Shown here: in pieces, positions 1 through 5,299 of the stretch
Position numbering within the stretch: the stretch's first letter is position 1
How the letters are laid out: every line of letters begins with the position of its first letter
Source: an uncultured Verrucomicrobiota bacterium
Lineage (GTDB): Bacteria > Verrucomicrobiota > Verrucomicrobiae > Opitutales > Opitutaceae
Direction of reading: 5' to 3'
Assembly: GCA_946482165.1 (NCBI GenBank)
Contig: CAMLQS010000132.1
Span: 1-12,347 of the forward strand
DNA length: 12,347 nt
Translations under genes and position numbers: made by a program
Notes under the pieces: generated by a model
Database searches by the model: none
Seen by the model: only the letters and a program-made list of their open reading frames with translations
Told to the model about the DNA's origin: nothing

Positions 1-2125
1 GGATGTCGCGGTTGGCGTCGTCGATGGCCATGGTCTGGGTGGTGCGCAGGATGCCGCGATGGAGCGTGAGCTGATCGGCGGCGAAGGCGGCGGGATTGGC
101 GCCGAGGCGGGCCTCCGAATCGATGACCACGGTGCTAAAGCGGCCGTCGCCGATCACGAGCTTGCCGGTGAATGCGCTGTTTGAGCCGCTCAGGGTGACG
201 GGGTTGTTGAGCGCCATGATCCGTCCGGATCCGCTGAGCGAAGAGGTGATGTTTAGGGCGCCGTTGGCGGCGCGCACGGTCGCTCCGGCCGACCCGATAG
301 AGAGCGAGCCGGCGATGTTGCAGGTGCCGCCGCCGGCGTGGAGGAGCTCGGCGTTCTGAAGGGTGAGGTTATTCACCGTGACGGTGGTGCTGCCGGAGCC
401 GGCGTTTCCGCCGAAGGCGAACATGCCGTCGGTGACGGAAAGAGAGGCGCCGCCGAAGGTGAAGGGGGTTGAGGTGAATCCCGGGGTGATGAGGCGCAGG
501 CCGCGTGTGTCGTAGTTTTTGGCGGACGAGGGGGCGAGGCCGTCACTCCACTGGCCGGCGGCGGTGAAGGAGGACACGCCGCCCCAAGGGTCGTTGTTTT
601 TCAGGATGACGCGGGAATCGTCCCAATGGGCGCCGAGCAGGTAATTGCCGCGGACCTGATTGTCGGTGAGGGCGACGGTGCTGAGGCGCACTTCGTGGTA
701 GTCGATGTTGGCCATGGAGTCGGCGCTCCAGAGGGATCGACCGAGCCAGTTGTTCACGTCCTCGAGTTGCGAGAGGTGGAAAGCGACGTCCACGGCCGCG
801 ATGAAGGTGCCGTTGCGATACCAGCGGATGGTGCCGCCGGTGGCGGTGTCGGTGAACGTGAGCGCGTAGTGGTAGAGCGCGCCGAGGGCGGTGGGCACGC
901 CGGATTCGGCGGCGACCGCGGCGCCGCCGTCCAATTTCGCTTCGAGGCGCTGCAGGCCGGCGTCTGTGCCCATCGCGGCGGCAAGAGTGATGGCGTCGGA
1001 AGAGGACGTGGCGCCGGGGGCGGCGGAGCCGGGCGCGCCGGTGTATTCGCCGGGCGAGCCGAGACCGTCGCCGGCCTCGGCGACGCGGCCGATCTCGAGG
1101 AGGCGCATCCAGTTTTGGGCGGAGCGGGGAGTCGCCCAGATCTCGAGGGTGAAATTAGTGAGCGAGGAGAAGAGGCCGTTCGGGAGATCGATGTAGGCGG
1201 CGACGGAGTTGGCGGCGGTATTGCCCGTGGTGCCGCCGGGAAGTCGGAGGCCGGAGCCGGTGAAGGTGGCTCCTTGGCCTCGGACGAGGGCCTGCGCGCC
1301 GGAGACGGAGTCGGTGACAACGGTGCCGGCGGGGGCGGAGCCGGCGCCCTGGGTGAATTGCCAGCGGTTGCGCACGGCATTCAGCACGGAGCCTGCGACG
1401 GGGCGCTCGAGGGTGTCCGCCGTCGGCTGCGCGGAGGTGCTGAAGAGGTAGGCGTCGTCGCCGCCGTAGGCGGGGGCGCCGAGGCAGTTGCCCGTGCCGA
1501 GTAGGCGGTTGCCGTTGAGCCAGATGTTGGGGTTGCTGAAGTAGCTTTGGGAGCCGCCGCCGCAGTAGTTGTGCGCCATGATGGTCTTCGGGTCCATGGC
1601 GGCGTCGCGGTGGTCGCCGCCGAGGTTGTGTCCCCATTCGTGCGCGGCGACGTGATACCAGAACCATTGGGCCTCGAATGCGGAGTATCGACCGGGCTGA
1701 TACGCGTTGGCGGCGGCGCCGGTGTCGTAGGCGTCGAAGACATAGGCGACGAGGTCGGCGCCGATCTGGTCGCCGTGGACGACCACGTCGGCGACGTTTC
1801 CGTCGTAGGTGCGCAGCCGGTTGCACATGTCGGCGGTGCCGAACATGCCGGTCGTGTCGACCGCGGACTGCTTGAAGCCGGCCACGCGGAGGCGCGACGG
1901 CGAGCCGCTCGCCCAGTGGGACCAGTTGGTGCTGGCGACCTGCGCGAAAACGTAGGCCTCGAGCTGGGCCTGGCCTCCCATGCTGTTTTTCCAGGTGGCG
2001 GGGTAGCCGACCAGGAGATCGGCCTCCGCCTCGGCGCGGGCGCTCGCGGCGAGGGCGCAGGCGAGGAGGGCGGCCGGAATCAGGGCGGAGCGGCGGGAGA
2101 AAAGGGCGCGGAGCAACGAGAACAT
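1..2125 (-). CDS. Secreted reprolysin-like zinc metalloprotease with LamG domain and autotransporter-type beta-strand region (3' end cut by window)
   Basis: The frame runs from ATG at 2125 to the left edge without a stop (708 residues visible). Residues 1-32 form a signal peptide: an arginine-containing N-region, then an Ala/Leu-rich core ending near SARA. The mature part starts almost at once with a metzincin-like catalytic domain (about 36-240). It carries HEWGHNLGGDH at residues 162-172, which gives three zinc-ligand histidines, the catalytic Glu and the conserved Gly, and a Met-turn candidate at TIMAHNYC (181-188). Residues about 250-500 are a LamG/concanavalin-like domain with the signature NNWLGRSLWSAD. 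From about 505 onward the sequence becomes Gly/Ser/Thr/Asn-rich beta-strand repeats of the autotransporter-associated type (GQWSDGLAP, then SLSGSGRI and similar). There is no propeptide. The gene just upstream (stop 43 bp before this start) seems to supply one. The likely role is extracellular or surface proteolysis; the substrate is unknown. The exact peptidase family (M12B, M72 or related) cannot be fixed by eye. Confidence 0.9.
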   Translation of the reverse strand, partial: MFSLLRALFSRRSALIPAALLACALAASARAEAEADLLVGYPATWKNSMGGQAQLEAYVFAQVASTNWSHWASGSPSRLRVAGFKQSAVDTTGMFGTADMCNRLRTYDGNVADVVVHGDQIGADLVAYVFDAYDTGAAANAYQPGRYSAFEAQWFWYHVAAHEWGHNLGGDHRDAAMDPKTIMAHNYCGGGSQSYFSNPNIWLNGNRLLGTGNCLGAPAYGGDDAYLFSTSAQPTADTLERPVAGSVLNAVRNRWQFTQGAGSAPAGTVVTDSVSGAQALVRGQGATFTGSGLRLPGGTTGNTAANSVAAYIDLPNGLFSSLTNFTLEIWATPRSAQNWMRLLEIGRVAEAGDGLGSPGEYTGAPGSAAPGATSSSDAITLAAAMGTDAGLQRLEAKLDGGAAVAAESGVPTALGALYHYALTFTDTATGGTIRWYRNGTFIAAVDVAFHLSQLEDVNNWLGRSLWSADSMANIDYHEVRLSTVALTDNQVRGNYLLGAHWDDSRVILKNNDPWGGVSSFTAAGQWSDGLAPSSAKNYDTRGLRLITPGFTSTPFTFGGASLSVTDGMFAFGGNAGSGSTTVTVNNLTLQNAELLHAGGGTCNIAGSLSIGSAGATVRAANGALNITSSLSGSGRIMALNNPVTLSGSNSAFTGKLVIGDGRFSTVVIDSEARLGANPAAFAADQLTLHRGILRTTQTMAIDDANRDI
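1610..1642 (-). other. Zinc-binding catalytic motif HExxHxxGxxH of the reprolysin-like protease
   Basis: This stretch encodes HEWGHNLGGDH, residues 162-172 of the left-hand protease. All metzincin key residues are present: His162, His166 and His172 as zinc ligands, Glu163 as the general base and Gly169 at the turn. The motif is followed by Arg-Asp. The enzyme is therefore expected to be active. Confidence 0.93.
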
Positions 2126-2168
2126 AACGAAAGGCGGTGGGCGTGGATTGGGTTTTGCGGGGCGCCGA

Positions 2169-2855
2169 TCAGTTCTGCGCGGTGAGGGGGCCGCCGCAGG
2201 CCATGGGCGAGTAGACGGCGGGATCGATTTCCTTGAGGATGACCTCGCCGGGCTCGCGCGAGTCGGCGGCGATGAAAAGGCCGTCCTCGGGCGACATGAT
2301 GTTGAACGATTCGCAGGCGCCGGAGAATCCGACGCAGGCGAGCGAATCGAGGCGGCCGACGATGCGGCCCATCACCGCGCCGCGGTGGCCTTCGACGCGG
2401 GTTTCGATGACCTCGACCTCGACTTCCTTGCCGTCCATCGCGGGCAGCGTGAAGCGGGCGAGCGGTTGGCCGGAGGCGCGGGCTTGCTCGAGCAGCAGGG
2501 CGAGCGGCTCTTTCCGGTAGACCAGCTGGCGGCGTTTGATGCGGGTGTTCTCCTCCATCATGCGGGTGAACTCCTCGGGGTTGTGCGCGAGTTTCTCGAT
2601 GACCTCGGGATCCTTTGCGTCCTCGCGAGTCCAGGCGTGGCGCGCCGTTTCCTGGTCGGTCGCCAGGGGGCGGAGCACCACCTCGCCGGCGACGGCGGGG
2701 TGGCGCGCGGCGGCGGGCGCCGGGGCCGGTTTGGCGACGGCGGCGACGGACGTGGAGGGGGCGGGCCGGTCTGCCTGCCGGAACAGAGCGACGCCAAGCA
2801 GCGCGAGGAGTGCGAGCGCGCCAAGCCAGAGACGGGTGCGGGTAGATCGGGTCAT
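2169..2855 (-). CDS. Exported stand-alone propeptide-like protein of a reprolysin-type protease
   Basis: ATG at 2855, 228 residues. Residues 8-25 are a hydrophobic segment after three arginines, so the protein is exported or anchored in the inner membrane. A Pro/Ala-rich linker (about 30-56) follows. Residues about 57-125 are charged and helical. Residues 130-228 look like the beta-rich propeptide that normally precedes metzincin catalytic domains: a dG-containing strand (LPAMDGKEVEVEV), then GRIVGRLDS, then EDGLFIAADSREPGEV, ending in EIDPAVYSPMACGG. The last part resembles a cysteine switch. I see no catalytic motif. The protease gene downstream starts 43 bp after this stop and lacks a propeptide, so the two genes likely form one operon, with this protein acting in trans as inhibitor, folding helper or both. 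Function is inferred from pattern resemblance and gene order; the open frame itself is secure. No clear ribosome binding site precedes the start. Confidence 0.78.
   Translation of the reverse strand: MTRSTRTRLWLGALALLALLGVALFRQADRPAPSTSVAAVAKPAPAPAAARHPAVAGEVVLRPLATDQETARHAWTREDAKDPEVIEKLAHNPEEFTRMMEENTRIKRRQLVYRKEPLALLLEQARASGQPLARFTLPAMDGKEVEVEVIETRVEGHRGAVMGRIVGRLDSLACVGFSGACESFNIMSPEDGLFIAADSREPGEVILKEIDPAVYSPMACGGPLTAQN
2190..2210 (-). other. Cysteine-switch-like motif at the C-terminus of the propeptide-like protein
   Basis: Encodes SPMACGG (residues 216-222, Cys220), six residues before the C-terminus. Known latency motifs in metzincin propeptides are PRCGVPD in matrix metalloproteases and PKMCGV in ADAMs, where the Cys thiol binds the active-site zinc. 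The Pro-Met-x-Cys-Gly pattern is close to the ADAM form. Latency in trans is an inference. Confidence 0.5.
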
Positions 2856-3020
2856 GTTATAATAAAGAACGAGAATGCCGCCCGAACACCGTCAGAAAAC
2901 GGAGGGAATCCGCATGATGTAGTTGTTATACGCATACGATTTTCTGGTTGGGAGGAGATGGTTCCGCGCATGTCGGTCGCATGGCGGATTTGGGTTCCGG
3001 GCGGGCTGACGAGAAGGAAA
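2856..3020. other. Intergenic region upstream of the propeptide/protease pair
   Basis: No supportable gene. It contains the most AT-rich patches of the window: TTATAATAAAG next to the start of the propeptide-like gene, and a stretch around 2921-2955 holding TATAAC on the minus strand (2925-2930). These are reasonable places for the promoter of the left-hand operon, but I find no convincing pair of -35 and -10 boxes. Confidence 0.35.
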
Positions 3021-3046
3021 CCGCCATCCCCGGCCGGGGATGGCGG
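3021..3046 (-). terminator. Rho-independent terminator of the metalloprotease/LamG operon
   Basis: A perfect 26-bp palindrome with two 13-bp arms and no spacer; folded, it would give an approximately 11-bp GC-rich stem with a 4-base loop. On the minus strand it lies about 40 bp after the stop of the LamG/DUF1349 gene and is followed directly by TTTCCTTCT, a moderately T-rich tract. It separates the middle operon from the left-hand protease pair. Confidence 0.8.
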
Positions 3047-3086
3047 AACGTGTTGCGAGGTAGCGGTCGTGGTCGCTTCAGCTTGC

Positions 3087-5288
3087 TTAGGGGACGACGG
3101 TCACGTTGCCGAAGACCGAGGTGTTCAGCGTTGTCGTGGAACCGCTGGCGACGGCGAGGCCGACGTAGCAGTTGCTCGCCATGTTGATGGTCGCGCTGTT
3201 GATGGTGGTCCAGGTGGTGCCGTTGGCGCTCTTGGCGGCGGTGATGGTGTTGCCGCTGCGGGTGAGCCGGATCCAGATGTTCGGCGCGGTGCCGCTGGAG
3301 CTGTTGGTGTTGGTGACGTTGCCTCCGGTGCTGGTGCGACGTTGCCACTTGTAGGCGCCGGCGCCGGTCACGCTGAGGGCGGCCATGCGGGAGTTGTTCG
3401 CGAGGGTATCGCGGATCATGATTCCCACGCGGGCGCTGGTGCCGGTATTGTTCAAGGTGCTGACGCGAGCGACGATCGAGCCGTCGCCGCTGAGCGTCTG
3501 GTAGACGTAGCGGAACGAGTCGGCGCCGCCGCCGAAGAGACCGGCGCCCTTGACCGTGTAGAGGTTGGCGTAGGACTCGGCCGAACCGACGAGTCCGGTC
3601 GCGCCGATGTCCGCGCTCAGCCAGGGCGAGGGGAAGGGCGTGACGGCGACGTTGTCGAAGGTGGCGGTGCCGGTCGTCGTATTGTTGTGGCTGGTGACGG
3701 CGAGGCCGACGGAGACGCTGCCGCCCATCGTGAGCGTGGCGGAGCCGACCTGGGTCCAGGCGGTGCCGTTGGCGGAGACGTAGGCGGTGAAGAGCGCGCC
3801 GCTGCGCACGAGACGCACCCAGTTGTTGGGAGCGGTGTTCGACGCCGGGCCGGCGGTGAAACCGCTGACTCCGGAGGCGGTGGCGCGCGACTGGAAGGTA
3901 AAGCCGTTGGCCGGGGTGAGGGCGACGAGGGCGTTGACCGCGCCAGCGCCGGAGCCGTCACGAATCATCACGCCCGCTTTTGCCCACGGATCGGTGTTGG
4001 TCTGCGAAGTGATGCGCGCGCGGATCTCGCCGTCGCCGGCGAGCGTCTGCGAGACGTAGCGGAAGGCGTCCTGCGCGTCCCAGATGTCGGCGCCGGAGCC
4101 GGTGACGGTGTAGGTGCCCGAGGAATAGGAGCTCTGGCCTGCGACGCCGACGGAGCCGATGTCGGATCCGGTCCAGCCCGCGGGGAGTTCGCCGCCGGTC
4201 ACGGTGATGGAGAGCGGGGCGTCGTCGTAGTTGCCGGCCGCGTCGGTGGCGCGGACGACGAAGGCGTTTACGCCTGTGACGTTGGGCGTGCCGCTCAAGG
4301 CGCCGGAGGGGGAGACGGAGAGCCAGGCGGGGCCGCTGATCTTGCCGTAGGTGATGGTGTCGCCGGGCGTGGCGTCTGTCGCGGAGCCGGCGATGCTGGC
4401 GGAGTAGGCGACGCCGAAGCCGGCGTTGGGGCCGGTGAGCGAGTTCGGGTTGAAGACCGGGGCGATCAAGTCTCCGCCGCCCTGCGTGACGACATCCGGG
4501 CCGGCCTGGTAGTTGCCCAGCACTTCCTGCGCGTCGAGGGCGTAGTCGTAGATGCGGAACTCGTCGTAGGTGGCGTCGGTGTTGCTGTCGCCGGACCAGT
4601 TGGAGCGGCCGAGCCACACGTTGAGATCGTCGATCGTGCTCGGGCCGAGGTTGGTCGGGAGCGAGGCGATTTGCGTGCCGTTCTTGTAGAGTTTCCAGGA
4701 CGAGGAAGCGGTGTCATAGGTGGCCGCGAGGTGCATGCGGACACCCACGGCGGTGGCGCCGACGACGTCCTGGGTGGCGCCGCCGAAGAGGGCGTCGCCG
4801 CCGCGCTCGAAGCGGATGTTATTGGTGGTGCCGACCGCGGCGCTGACCATGAGGTAGTCGGAGCCGTTGAAGGTGCCGCCGATGTCGGCGACCTCGTCGA
4901 CCGAGCTGCCGCCGAAGTCGAGGATGCGCGCCCAGGCTTGGGTGCTGTGGACGGTGACCCAGACCTCATAGGTCGCGGCGGAAAAGCCGGGGAATATATC
5001 GGCGGAGCCGGAGGCGCGGGAGTTGGGGAGATCGAGGTAGGCGGCGGTGGCGGATGAGCCGCCGGGGAGGCGGATGCCTGCGCCGGTCGCGGAGGCGCCG
5101 CCGCCGCGGACGATGCCGTGGGCGGTGCCGACCGAATCGAGGACCTGCGCGCCGGCGGCGAGGGAGCCGGCGACGTTGTCGAAGCGGTAGCGGTGCTTCG
5201 GGCCGATGGAGAGCGCCTGTTGGGCGTTGGCCGCGGGAAGGAGCAGGCTGGCGAGAGCCGCGGCGGCGAGGGGGTAAATGAGTTTCAT
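3087..5288 (-). CDS. Exported multidomain binding protein: LamG, Ig-like (He_PIG type), two DUF1349-type domains
   Basis: ATG at 5288, 733 residues, TAA/TGA-closed at 3087. Residues 1-22 are a classical signal peptide ending AANA. Residues about 28-263 form a LamG/concanavalin-like fold with the signature NVWLGRSNWSGD (223-234) and a final YDEFRIYDYAL strand. Residues about 276-365 are a cadherin/Ig-like He_PIG-type domain (GPAWLSVSPSGALSGTP). Residues about 371-551 and 555-733 are tandem copies of a beta-sandwich of the DUF1349 ('regulation of enolase protein 1') type. Each has a [DS]xFRYVxQTLxGDG strand and a [AV]GxMIRD strand. No catalytic residues and no anchor are visible, so it is probably a secreted or surface-bound glycan-binding or scaffold protein. 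It follows the ricin-type metalloprotease gene by 11 bp, so the two are surely co-transcribed, and the protein may help target that protease. The polymer it binds is unknown. Confidence 0.92.
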   Translation of the reverse strand: MKLIYPLAAAALASLLLPAANAQQALSIGPKHRYRFDNVAGSLAAGAQVLDSVGTAHGIVRGGGASATGAGIRLPGGSSATAAYLDLPNSRASGSADIFPGFSAATYEVWVTVHSTQAWARILDFGGSSVDEVADIGGTFNGSDYLMVSAAVGTTNNIRFERGGDALFGGATQDVVGATAVGVRMHLAATYDTASSSWKLYKNGTQIASLPTNLGPSTIDDLNVWLGRSNWSGDSNTDATYDEFRIYDYALDAQEVLGNYQAGPDVVTQGGGDLIAPVFNPNSLTGPNAGFGVAYSASIAGSATDATPGDTITYGKISGPAWLSVSPSGALSGTPNVTGVNAFVVRATDAAGNYDDAPLSITVTGGELPAGWTGSDIGSVGVAGQSSYSSGTYTVTGSGADIWDAQDAFRYVSQTLAGDGEIRARITSQTNTDPWAKAGVMIRDGSGAGAVNALVALTPANGFTFQSRATASGVSGFTAGPASNTAPNNWVRLVRSGALFTAYVSANGTAWTQVGSATLTMGGSVSVGLAVTSHNNTTTGTATFDNVAVTPFPSPWLSADIGATGLVGSAESYANLYTVKGAGLFGGGADSFRYVYQTLSGDGSIVARVSTLNNTGTSARVGIMIRDTLANNSRMAALSVTGAGAYKWQRRTSTGGNVTNTNSSSGTAPNIWIRLTRSGNTITAAKSANGTTWTTINSATINMASNCYVGLAVASGSTTTLNTSVFGNVTVVP

Positions 5289-5299
5289 GGGGCCGGGGT

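Noticed and set aside
626..1504. A 292-codon plus-strand open frame
   Set aside because: It is antisense to the reprolysin-like protease and its LamG domain and is Gly/Glu/Ala-rich without features.
2148..5057. A 969-codon open frame on the plus strand
   Set aside because: It lies antisense to two well-supported genes and has a monotonous Gly/Ala/Val/Arg/Asp/Glu composition with no domain signature, as expected when the opposite strand is a GC-rich gene.
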